Of a DNA stretch of 64,000 bases, positions 1 to 11,200 are shown in pieces. The notes beneath the pieces were generated by a model that saw only the letters and a list, made by a program, of their open reading frames with translations, ran no database searches and was not told the DNA's origin. The stretch is from positions 10,851 through 74,850 of the forward strand of contig KB302363.1 in NCBI GenBank assembly GCA_000328365.1. Reading direction: 5' to 3'. Each line of letters opens with the position of its first letter. Position 1 is the first letter of the stretch. Source of the stretch: Capitella teleta (taxonomy: Eukaryota; Annelida; Polychaeta; Capitellidae). A program made the position numbers and the translations under genes.

Positions 1-480
1 TTGATTAACCATGATAAAAAAACATGAACGTAATCGCAGCTATATTAGTTCATGGTGCTAATCTATAGCATATATGCTTTAATTTATGATTTATAGCAGA
101 ATTGCGCAACCAATGAACTAAATATGCATTTCCACTTGTCATGACTTTACATTATCATTTAATATATTATATCATTTAATGTATGATGAAAACTAATGCA
201 ATCCAACAATTATATGTATTTTTAATACTACAGCATATAGGCTGTGCAGAAGCATCGAATGTGCCAGCCAGATGGTCTGACTCAATCTTCATGTTGACAG
301 AAGTTGACATATTTATGGCTTTATCAGGGTCAGCTGGGCTCAGCTCAGTAGACTTGCTATGTGCCATGAAATTATATTGAAATAAGCTAAGCCAATTATC
401 ATTACAGTATACCACCAGACAGTCAATTAAAGAATGTCATAATTGGCCAAATTTGATGGCAATAAAAGTTTAATGATCAA
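1..480. other. AT-rich sequence, no gene seen
   Basis: AT-rich DNA at the window edge. Short open frames exist on both strands, but none has a recognisable domain or splice context. Earlier exons of the IPT gene at 2.8 kb could lie here or further upstream, but I could not identify any. Confidence 0.5.
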
Positions 481-2120
481 ACAAATTCAAAATAATAACC
501 AATTTTGCAATTAAATGCTTTTTTGACCACAATGATCTTGAACTTCAAGGAACTTCATTTAAAATCAGGATTTCGTAAGAGTTGTAGGCGTGGCATATAC
601 CCTGCGAATTTCAAGTCCACAATTTACATAACCATAGAGATATCGGCATTTGAAAAAGTCAAAATTGCTATTATGCAAGATTAAGCAAGAACGGTGCATC
701 TAGGAGCAGAAATACTTCCGAGCTATATTTCACATATTGATGCACTGAATCATTTGATGCCAAAAGTCGTTAGCATTACTAGTCAATGAGTTATTGGCGA
801 TCGAGTTTTCAACGTTGAAAAATCACTGCGACCTTGACCTTTAACCTTTTACCTTCAAACTTTCAGTGTTAATTCGAAATAACTTGCTTCATTAATAAGT
901 GCAACTTACTAATTGACAGACATCAGCGAATTCAACATAATCAGTACCAAACTTTGCTCAACGGAATACTGAAGCAATGAAATTGGCTAAGTGTTGCCTA
1001 ATATGTGTTCCGACCGAAAACACACAAATATTCTGAATTATCACATTTCCTTTTAAGACTCGACAACACACGTTGTATGCAACTCAGAAAAGTTATAAAA
1101 TTAACAAAATTCGAAATAATCATCAATTTATGCAATTAAATGCTTTAATTACCACAATGACCTTGACCTTGTTGCAACCTCATTTAAACTTATAATTTCA
1201 TTAGATGGCTATACTAGCAATATACTCTGCAAATTTCAATGTCACAACCCGCTTAACAACCGAGATATTTGCATTTGAAAAAGTCATAATTGCTATTATG
1301 CAAGATTACGCAAGAACGGTGCATTTAGGAGCAGAAATACATCCGAGCTTTATTTTACATATTGCTGCACTGAATCATTTGATGCCCGTTACAAGTCAAT
1401 AGCATTACTAGTCAATGAGTTAGTGGCGATCGAGTTTTCAAATTTGAAAAATCACTGCGACCTTGACCTTTAACCTTTGACCTTCAAACTTTCAGTGTTA
1501 ATCCGAAATAACTTGCTTCATTAATAAGTACAACTTACTAATTGACAGACATGAGCAAATTCAAAATGTTCAGTACCAAACTTTGTTCAACGGAATACCG
1601 AAGCAATGAAATTGGCTAAGTGTTGCCTAATATGTGTTCCGACCGTAAACACACAAATACTCTGAATTATCACATTTCCTTTTAAGACTCGACAGCACAC
1701 GTTGTATGCAACTCAGAAAAGTTACAAAATTTACAAAATTAGAAATAATCATCAATTTATGCAATTAAATGCTTTAATTACCGCAATGACCTTGACCTTT
1801 ATGCAACCTCAATTAAACTTATAATTACATAAGATGGCTATGCTAGCAATATACTCTGCAAATTTCAATGCCACAACCCGCTTAATAATCAAGATATTTG
1901 CATTTAAAAAAGTCGTAATTACTATTATGCAAGATTACGCAAGAACGGTGCATCTGAGAGCAGTAACAGTGCCATACATTGTTGTACACATTAACGCGCT
2001 GGATCGATTGATGTATGTTACAAGACCCCAGCTCAATTAATCAGTGAGCTAGAAGCGATCCAATTTGAGATTTTGAAAAATCGCTGTGACCTTGACCTTT
2101 GATCTTTAACCTTCAAATTC
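481..2120. repeat. Tandem array, unit about 627 bp, about 2.6 copies
   Basis: Three copies of one long unit follow each other, with starts near 481, 1095 and 1725; the third is cut short at about 2120. An anchor (TATGCAAGATTA) lies at 672, 1297 and 1926, giving spacings of 625 and 629 bp. Each unit carries two runs of the TGACCTTGACCTT type (for example near 827, 1160, 1455, 1787 and 2090). Open frames of 65-68 codons in copies 2 and 3 are closed in copy 1, so coding is unlikely. Copies differ by scattered substitutions, so the array is not brand new. Confidence 0.9.
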
Positions 2121-2811
2121 GAATCAGACCCGCAGAATGACATGTACTATCAATGTGTGAAATTAGTTGAATTATACTGCACGGAGTTCCGCGCAACGGC
2201 GCATAAAAAATCGTTCACAGACTTACAGAAAAAAAAAAAAAAAAAAAAAAACACGTAAAGTAACATAAGGAAAATTTTTAATTTAAAATTTTCCTTAAAA
2301 AAAAAAAAAAAAATCAAGAAACCTCTCCTTCACCTCATTCAGCGAAACAACAGCAAGGCGAATGCAGCATTTAATAAAGGATTTAAGCTTTATAATGCAT
2401 TGAAAAATAGGTCGATCTGAGCAATGATGCGCACACTTTTATTTGTGTCAAAGATCCAATAGCTTCACTGGCAAAGCTCTAGAATCTTTGCCCACACATA
2501 ACCCACACTTACCCTTCTCAAACGAAAAGTTGGTCACGAAATTGAGGCGAAGGCGAGTGGTCCCGATGATTATGAAGGGAAAATGCAGCGCATTACGAAG
2601 CAGTCTCGTTTCGTCGTAGGTTTAAGATTATTTGGAAAAGGAAGCTAAAATAACAAGCCTAGATAAAAAGCTACTGTAACTATAAATGATATATAGTTTG
2701 AGGTCCATAGTGCGGTTTAAGAGAAAATAACATTTTTGAAACACTTTACTCAACATTGAAAAATAACCATATATTGTGAATAGACTTATGAATCACCCAG
2801 TATATTCACAG
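2121..2811. other. Intergenic or intronic, homopolymer runs, no gene seen
   Basis: Two poly-A runs (about 2229-2250 and 2297-2312) follow the tandem array. The rest is unremarkable AT-rich sequence. Because the gene that follows lacks its 5' exons, this may be intron. Confidence 0.4.
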
Positions 2812-4202
2812 ATGCAGATGAATGTATCGGAATGAACGTTATTCCCACATCAGGACCGATTACTGGAGGCACAGAGCTCACGGTCTCAGGTCCATGCATT
2901 CCAGACAGCCTCCAGTTAGGCCCAGTCACGCTTCAGTGAGCAGCTCAACTATAATAATTATTAAATGTAATCCAAACTCACATTCAACCAACAGCTCTAC
3001 TCAGGACCCTTATGTATTTGTCACCACGGGTGTGGATGTTCCACATTACTCTGTGCCCATAAACATCGTGGTACCAACACGAAACGGAGCGAAAATAATC
3101 CCTCTCGGGAAAAACTTCACGTACGGAGGCTTTCCTTCCGTTCAAGATATCCGTCCCAGAGAACTGAACATTGAGTAAGCAGTTACTCGCCAATTTATAC
3201 AAATGCACAAGCATTGACTGTTTCAGCGGAGGAACCAAGATTACTGTTGTTGGAGAAAACTTCTTTGCTGATAGTAACCCAAAAATGAATCTGACTCAAA
3301 AGGCCATTGAAGTTAACTCTCCAGATGGATTGAATATTTTCGATGAAGTCAACTATCCACTGACAGTGAGTATTCTTCTAATGTTAAATTGGGATCGAAA
3401 TGCATGTAATTATAGGCACATATGATCAAGATAAGCCTATTTCAGACCTTACTGCACCTCTTGTCTTTCCCAGCCATGCGCAGTGCAGAACGGAACGGAG
3501 ATGGAATGCAGAACCCCGGAACTGCAACTTCCGTCTGTGGACGATTTCAGTTCTTTTGAAGTGGAATACCGGTTTGGATTCCTATTCGAAGGTTTGGAAG
3601 AGAGTCAACAGCTAAACGAAAAGTGGAACACCACGACTGCCATCTCGGTTGAGATTGCAATTATTCAGCTGCCTGAAATCGCAAAACACACCTGGCCTCC
3701 ATATGACGTCAAAAAGAAGGCACCGTTGGATCTGCAGGCAAGAACTATAATTCATGATATAATTACAGCGGGATTTCAACTGATGTACCTTAACAGATTA
3801 CATGGGGCCACTTCCAACATGAAACATTGGTGCATGTCGGGGGTATCGAAGCCGAAATCACACGGCGATATCACAACCTCATCCAATTCTTGCCACCGGA
3901 TGAAGACGGATTTCTTGTCAGCGGTGAATCCGGATGTTCACCGGAGTCATACTCTGTCGAAGTGAGTTTCCAGTTCTTCTTTCTGCAGTGATCACACGTG
4001 TTATCTTATGGTTATTTAGGTGTTAGCTGGCAACACCCGACAGCTCGTGGGTTGCCTGAGCTTTGTCGCCAGTGACGATGTTCCTCTGACCATGATTGCT
4101 GTGATTGCCGCTTGCGTCTTTTCCCTTGTGGTTGTTGTTGTCGTTGTATCAATCATTGCCTGTTGCGTCATTCGAAAGAGCAAGCGAAGTCCTGAGAACT
4201 AG
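2812..4202 (+). CDS. IPT/TIG-domain (plexin-like) single-pass membrane protein, 3' part
   Basis: Six exons can be chained with consistent phases: about 2812-2935, 2995-3174, 3227-3365, 3474-3737, 3797-3961 and 4020-4202. The first encodes a typical IPT start (IPTSGPITGGTELTVSG). The second and third carry a second IPT domain (GGTKITVVGENFF), and the fourth has the Cys-rich end of an IPT unit (PCAVQNGTEMEC). The last exon holds a hydrophobic helix (MIAVIAACVFSLVVVVVVV...) followed by CC and a basic tail (RKSKRS), then a stop. Repeated IPT domains before one membrane helix are the layout of plexins and MET-type receptors. The cytoplasmic tail is only about a dozen residues, so the plexin Ras-GAP region is absent. 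Upstream exons (sema/PSI or more IPT) were not found. The intron at 3738-3796 uses a GC donor. Family call is good; exact orthology is unknown. Confidence 0.75.
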
Positions 4203-4284
4203 ATTTATATTATGCAATGAGAGTGAATAATGGTTTAATTGAGTCTAACTCATCGATACAAACAAATGCACATACATGTAGCTC

Positions 4285-4620
4285 ATTTTACAATGATTAT
4301 GCTCAACGCATCCATGCTAGTACATCCATGGTAATATTATGTTATTTTACAACGATTGCATTTGATCCATCCGTACATGAAAATTCATGACTATATTATT
4401 TTACAAAGATTCCGTTGAGCTCATCCATACAAACAATTTTATTCGTGGCATCCTTCTTACACAATGATTACTAGTATGTTAAATTTATGAGTACAGGTGC
4501 GTCATAATTTTTTTTTTCGTTTATACTTCAAAAAACGATTATGTTCAACACACCCATTCAAATATGTATATGCACGATTTCGTATTTCGCAATGGTTATG
4601 TTCAACCACCCGTTAGTTAA
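4285..4620. repeat. Degenerate tandem repeat of about 56-70 bp
   Basis: A phrase like TTTTACAATGATTATGTTCA recurs with changes near 4285, 4343, 4399, 4455, 4525 and 4583, spaced 56-70 bp apart, often followed by a CATCCAT-type word. This looks like an old, decayed minisatellite just downstream of the IPT gene. From there to about 5172 nothing else was recognised. Confidence 0.55.
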
Positions 4621-5172
4621 TAATTCACAATATGTTATTTCATCGTATTTGTTTACGCTATTAATTTTGTATCATGCATCTAAACAGATAATTCAAATAA
4701 TGTACATAATTAACACACACCTGACTTTTTTTTGTCTTATTAACAATACATGTATAGTGAACGGTGGTGGGAGACCAGGAGGTATCCAAATGATATTGTG
4801 TGAATAATGTGAAATGCTTGGTTGATCATGACAAAGAAGGCTGCGACATTTTCACACATGTAAATCATATGTCGAATTGTTGGAATGTTGCGTAAACTTA
4901 AATTACAGGCTGTCAACACGTAGCAGTTTTGCCTGAAGTCACGAACTGTAATTAATTATAGCCAATAAAAAAAGATTCTTGCAGTATCTTGTTACGAAAA
5001 TATGTTTTGCAATACTGTTCTAACGCGGTCATTCTCGTGTGTCATTAAAAAAAAAAAAAAAATTTGACCAAAATATACTGGCGAAATCATAACGCAAAAT
5101 GATTTTGCACGTGGCATAACATATTTGCGTCTCTGGCAAAGATGCATAGGCCTATACATGTATCTACCTATT

Positions 5173-6639
5173 AGACAGAATGCCGTCTGAATATTCTCAT
5201 CTGAGATCTTATGAAGATAGGCTATCCACCTATATACATATCTTTCAGGACACGGAATATACGGACGAGTAGCTTTGTGTACAGGCACCCAAACTCACAT
5301 AATATTTAAAATTATGATCGAGTAATATAGGCATCCGATCCGAATCATGGAGGAGCAACTAGTTCTGATCGAGACATCGATTTCGAGATTCTGACCATCT
5401 ATATCTTTGAATGTCCCATACGCATAGCTTAATTTACATCAAGTGGTTGCCCACGCATTTTCTAATACGAGAATATATCATGTACACATACAGAATGGGT
5501 CAAAAGTAGTCTATCTACTCCATTTTAAAAACAAAACTTCAAAATTTCCTAAAATTTATTCATAATAAAAAAAAAAAAAAAAAAAAAAACCCTCCTATGG
5601 ATTGACTATATTATTATGCACCCATTTACGCAAAGAAATGAATTAAAAAGTAATTTCTGAATGAGGGAGGAACATTTAAATACGAGAGGTAATTAGTCTC
5701 GAAGAGCTTCTGTGTGCGCGTAATCAGGTGGGCCCCTGAACCAGCATTGTGGAATGTCATCTGTTGCGTGGCACTGCAGTATCAAATAATTATCTGCTTT
5801 GTTTTGATTTTAGTAGATACACATTAGTGCCACAATCTCAACAACAACAGCACTCACAGACAATAGAACAGTTCGCTCATCCTATAATAATAAATTTAAG
5901 GAGAATAGTATTGGATGTACGAAGATAAATAATAATGCGTACGATTTAAGCGACCGGTGTCCCAAAAAGTTTCTCTCGCGTTTCTGCCTCTCGCCGCTTT
6001 TTCCGCGAAAAACGTAGATTTTAGTGAGTAGTTTATTTAGCAATTGTTCTTGCATCTTTTTTTATCGTTACTTCTTGAAAAACTGAAAACTGAAACTCTC
6101 ATTCTGTTATGTGATCACTAATTAAACTTTTCAATGTACGATGCATTCCCATTATTATGCACTGTAAGCCCGGCCGGATTTACCATGCCTCAGAAACCGC
6201 AATTTTAGTTGCGCCCCCCCCCCCCTCTCGCGAGTGGCAGACGGGGCCATGCCCTTTGCAGCTTACTGTCGGCAGTGTGAGTGCCAAACGCTTCAATGGC
6301 GCTACTGATCCACGAAGAAGGCCTTGAGGGCACCTTCCCTTCCTTCAACATGGCGCAAAAAAAAAAAAAAAAAAAAAAGTATCCACGTTCTTTGTTGCTC
6401 CTTTATAATTCTATGCTTATCATTATTATTATTCTATTATTATGCTATAACCACTGTTTTAATTCAGTAGTGTAACTGATGGATTTTACAACGCAATTCA
6501 ATCGCCCAATGTGTCAACAGAGAAAAATGATCTCGATACAGTTTAAGGTAAAATCCATGACTTCTTAAGACAAGTTTACCGACTGCTTTTCTGATCTCTA
6601 CTGACTACTCTATCAGAATATTCAGACGGCATTCTGTCT
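5173..6639. repeat. Pair of 25-bp perfect inverted repeats, 1.4 kb apart
   Basis: The 25 bases at 5173-5197 (beginning AGACAGAATGCCGTCTG) are repeated as an exact reverse complement at 6615-6639. Between them lie the mariner-like copy at 5491, a poly-C run (about 6213-6224) and poly-A runs. They could be the ends of one inserted element, but I did not find a convincing target duplication. Confidence 0.5.
5491..5780 (+). mobile_element. Truncated mariner-like MITE (copy A)
   Basis: It begins after a TA with CAGAATGGGTCAAAAGTAGT. It matches, in inverse orientation, the complete copy at 31406-32109: the same terminal stretch, then a shared interior (GAATGAGGGAGGAACATTTA, and TCAGGTGGGCCCCTGAACCA). 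Similarity fades near 5780, so only one end is kept. The CAGGGTG..CCAAAAGT terminus with a TA target is typical of Tc1/mariner elements. It contains no usable transposase frame. Confidence 0.65.
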
Positions 6640-7016
6640 TTATAATATTATGCAACTGCACGAGGCATTATTCATCCGTGGCGGGAGAATAAAATCCGCC
6701 TACAAAGGATAATTTGTCAGCGTTTAATTTTGATCGATGCTGCATATCTCAAGGCTCACTATTGGCTGCTGCTGAATCGACCAATCAGGTGAGCGCTAAC
6801 AATCACCGGCAAGCATTCCTTTCGTGCAGACGAGAGAGAAGTTGTTTTGGTTGGCAACAGTTGAAAATCGTTATTTTTAGTTATATTTCTGATTGTCTTT
6901 CTTATTTCGTCATCTGGATGAGGTAACATACTTGTCTTAGTATATTTTACGGTATCAATATATAGCCGTTGATTTCTTCTATCTCGATATTTAACACATT
7001 TTGTGAGTCCGTACTT

Positions 7017-7899
7017 TACCTACTATATAGCTGACATACTACAGCGAGCCCAATGGGTCTCGCTGTACGGTAAACGCATTAAACTCCAGTTCGCGAACCA
7101 CGATTTCTAGAATTCCACGCTTGTAATTATATTTATGAAGGCACCAGCGTCTGCAGAGCCATACCAGGTAGACGCTGGTACTAAATTTTGTTCGAAACCA
7201 GTACCATAAACCTACTTAAAATGGATCCGCAACGAAAAAAAGTGACATTACAGGTTTCTCTCCGCTTTCCGATTGTTGTGTCACATGACCTGCTCTCCAC
7301 GTGTTATAAATAAACCAGAGCACTGCGCCTGCGTAGTGCGAAGTAAACATACACGCATGCGCATACAATTTTCCCGCGCGAAGCAGTTCAACATGCGGCC
7401 TATCTTCCCTTGCAGTTGCGCATGTAATTTATACCGAGTCTTCACAAAGGAATACGTATTAATTATTAATACGCAATATTTTGTGCATCACCAATCAGTA
7501 TATGGACAATTTTATTCATTTTCATTCGAAAGTCGTGAGAGAAGTTTGAGCGGGAAAGTGAAGCATGTGCGCTTGTTTACAATGCAGTGCGCATGCGCTG
7601 AGTGACGTCACTCGCAAAATGGCGTTTGTTTACTTCTTCACGAAGTGATATTTTGTTGCGGGTTTTAATTAATGTAAGTTTGACATGATGGTACTGGCTC
7701 ATATTGTTTTTTCTTGGAGCATAAATATACCAGTTAACGTCTGGAGGGCTTAAACACAAGGATTTGTCGGGTAATATGTCTATATTTATCATACAATCGG
7801 CTGAGTGTGGAGCCTCGCTGCCAGTATACGCAAAAAGAAGCGGTTTACCGTCGGGCGAGGTATACAGACCTCGCCCGAGAATCTGTGCTACCTACTATA
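7017..7899. repeat. Hairpin-ended segment between 11-bp direct repeats
   Basis: TACCTACTATA occurs at 7017-7027 and again at 7889-7899. Just inside each copy is a hairpin: near 7041-7066 (ACAGCGAGCCC / GGGTCTCGCTGT) and near 7853-7882 (TCGGGCGAGGT / ACCTCGCCCGA). Inside each hairpin comes an inverted ACGGTAAAC / GTTTACCGT. A third 10-bp stem (ACCAGCGTCT / AGACGCTGGT) lies near 7142-7183. This looks like an inserted element of about 860 bp. It contains the GC-richer stretch that is the likely DYNC2H1 promoter. Confidence 0.5.
7588..7624 (+). promoter_or_regulatory. Probable DYNC2H1 core promoter: NRF1, CRE and YY1-type sites
   Basis: Within 37 bp there are a perfect NRF1 palindrome (TGCGCATGCGC, 7588-7598), a full CRE (TGACGTCA, 7603-7610) and a YY1-type AAAATGGCG (7616-7624). 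This combination is common at TATA-less housekeeping promoters. A GT donor context follows near 7674 (TTAATGTAAGTT), and a strong acceptor (TTGTTTTCAG) at 8233-8242 precedes the dynein start codon. I infer a short untranslated first exon and a 5'UTR intron of about 0.57 kb, which accounts for 7675-8242. The transcription start is not proven. Confidence 0.5.
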
Positions 7900-8264
7900 C
7901 CATTACATGATTACTAGTAATAGTATATTTAGTAGCCAGAATGATATTAATAGTCATCAGGTGAGGTGATCCATGGTAAAAAGAGAGAAAAAAAAAAAAA
8001 ATGAATTAAGGCTGCGGTAATGAGATTACACAGGTCAGCTAAGAGTATTTTAACAGCCTTAATAAGTTAATTAAAATTTTATTAATTCAATTATTATGAT
8101 GTACTTTTATCTAGTCTGCTCAACTTATTCAATTTTACCATATTCTCATAATTCTGTTTTAGTTAGGTGACCCCAGTCTGTCATAATTATGCACTGATGG
8201 GTTAACCTGTGATGATTATAACTGAACCTATATTGTTTTCAGGTCTTCATAAACAGCAGAGACG

Positions 8265-11200
8265 ATGCCAGGCGGCGATTCACGCAAGGAGTTCATCCTT
8301 GCCACCACTGGCAATTACTTTGGCCTCCAGGTCAATGAGCCAGCAGTCTCAGCCTGCCACAACTCCAAGGACCTCAACTGTTTCCTTGATGATGGAGGAA
8401 CTGGGGTTCTCGTCGGGATGTTGGAGAACAAAAAAATTGCCTTCTCTACACAGGTTTAAACTCTGGAAGAATCTCTGCATTGAATTATTTTTTATTTTTT
8501 TTACAGATTTCCACCTCTGCCAAAGATGATAAACTCATTGTATTCTTTAAGACAAAACCGGAAGCCATAACTCCAGATAATCTTCACTCAACTGTGTTTG
8601 TTTCCACAATGCTTGATTCCCCTGTCACCGCTCTCTACCATGCGGTACAGAAAGTCTACGCTCCGATTTTACTCAAAGACGAGAAATGGAGTAAGAATTT
8701 TGATCCGAAACTTCAGAGTTTACTGACTGAGTTGGAGGCTGGCCTTGGCAGCGTTATGCGTAAGCAGGATGCTTCGTTCCGGGGTCCTGCTAGTGACGGT
8801 AACGAAGATAGTCTTGGAGGTGAGATATAATCGCCTGTAACTACGCTTGATTTGTTTAAAATTCTTGCTTTAGGGATACTCACGCCTGCTGACGAGTTTC
8901 AATACTGGGCAGAGTCCGCATTGGCAGGAGCAAAATCAAGCAAGGAGCGAGCACAACATTTCAATGTAAATCACATTTCATTCTAATTTGTAATATATAC
9001 ATTTGAGGTTTCATTCTGTTTAGGAAATCCTGCAGCCGATAACTCGTGAATTCCTTGCTCTGGAGTCACAAAACTTACAGGAAGTTTTGGAGTTAGTTGA
9101 AGTCACCCAGGACACGTTGGACGACCTCTGGAAGCAGACGGAATGTGAACCCACATACCCCCAACCAAGGATGAAACATCTGCTCAACGTCATTGGTCAG
9201 CACCTCTTTGCAACTGATTTCCTTATCTCTCTTTGTAATTGTGCAGCCGGCGCTTTTGGTCGTTACGTCCAGCATCAGCTAGCTGACCTTGACCTGTGGA
9301 AAGGACCTTACGGACAGGTCAAGCAGAGGTTACGCTCTGGGCTCATGATCTGTGAACGTTGGATCTCCGCTTGCCACACTCTGACGTCGCAATTCTGGAA
9401 GCGCTACGGCCCAAACCCTTGGAAGGGAGACAAGTGCACCCCGGAAGGGATGGTACAACTGGCTCAGCGTTTAGAAGAGGTACATCAATTACTCGTTCGA
9501 TTATTCTTATCTCGTATCCTTTTTTTAAGATCATCACCCTGAGATCTGTGCATGAGCAGCTTGTTCGTCTACTCGACCACCAAGACCAGCAGGATCTTGG
9601 CGTGAAGCAGGCGTTTGCCCCTTTCGGTGGTCTCCTGCCTTTGCAGCATAATCCGTACACGCAGCCTCTGTGGAACGCTGCTGTTGCGCAGTATGATCGG
9701 GCGATGGCCCCGGCAGAAAAACGCATCGCAAATAAATTGCGGAATCAGTTCAATGCTTTGGAAGGAAATTCTCAACAAGTGAGGCAATATTGCCTAATTT
9801 TGTAAGGAAAATAATTTGTTGTCTCTTTGTAGCTTCTCAGAGAATTTCAGCGCTATAAGGATTTGGTTAAGCGACCAAGTCTTAGCGAAGAGCTAGCCAC
9901 AGAAAGGCGAGTTTTAGTTGCTATTATATCCAATTCTTTATCTTGAGATTTGGATTCCAGAGAAACCCTTTTAGGACAGCTGACAGTCCTTCTCAGGCAA
10001 ACTAGGGATGATTTCCTACAGCGGACAAGCTCAGGAGCAGCTAAAGGAATCCCCAAAGGGAAGAACCTTCCGGAATCTGTTAATAACATTGTGTGGGTTA
10101 GACAGATGGAGGCAAAAGTAAGAGAGCCAGTTTTTTTCAAGAATTGTTTTTTATTAATTTATTCACGAAAGGTTGAAGAAACAATGAAAACAGCAGAAGC
10201 ACTGCTTGGAGATTTGCCAGGATTCAAAAGTTTCCGCAAAGACGCGTCTGATTTGCTGGAGGAATTGAGCAGTTGGCGTCAGGATACTTTTGACGAATGG
10301 TCGCGTGATGTGCAGTCGCAAATGGAAGACCAGAATAACGCTATTTGGTGAGAAACAGATTTTTGTTTTGGTTGGCCTGTTGTCACCGAGTAGCTAAGTC
10401 GGTTTGATCGGCTGACTGCACTCCTATGCCGGCCATGGAGGTTGAGGTTCCAGGATCCCTCAGGGTGATAGTGTAATCATGTATGACGTAGGGTTCAGGG
10501 CAGCATGGGTAATAAACAACCATCTGCTCAGCAGTTGCTGACATAACTGGAAGCTCAGGCATCGCTTAGAAGTCACTGAGATTGATCCTCACCCTCCTAC
10601 CACATTAATCTGTTTTGGAGATAAAAAAGATTCTTACAAAAACATCTCTGCTGGCGTTCACATTTATTGAATTGTTGATATAACACTGCATACTGTGCTA
10701 ATGCAACGTGAAAGATTCTTGTCAGATGATGATCATGTCAAATAATATTTTTATATCTATAATCTTCTAAATTCTTCTGTAGCTTCTGGTCGTTTTATAC
10801 CTTTACCCCAATTTTCCTCTTTTAAGACCTATAATAATGGCAAAAGAGCGATTTGATCTGTAACAATATGGCTCATGGCTAAATTGCAAATTTGTACATG
10901 AACTAGCTCAATTGATCATTGACCTGAGCCATGCATGCAAATGGTATTTTACTGCAAACATGAAATATCAAACTTAAATTCATAAAACCTAAACTACGAC
11001 CCCCTCTTCTTCAAATCAAAACTACATCTTACAAAGTTTCTTCCTCTTGTATTTTTTCGCGACACAGTTTGGAAACCAATGGCCGCCTCATGGAGCTAAA
11101 TCACAGAGATGGAAAACTATACGTCAATTACGGGGACCGCCTGGTTACTCTGCTCAGGGAAGTGCGTTCCCTCACAGCGCTAGGCTATTCCATTCCTTCG

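Noticed and set aside
1205-2040. 65-68 codon frames repeated in the tandem array
   Set aside because: The same frame is closed in copy 1 and the similarity simply follows the DNA repeat.
7273-7605. 110-codon open frame before DYNC2H1
   Set aside because: It lies in GC-richer promoter sequence with NRF1-type sites; no family resemblance.
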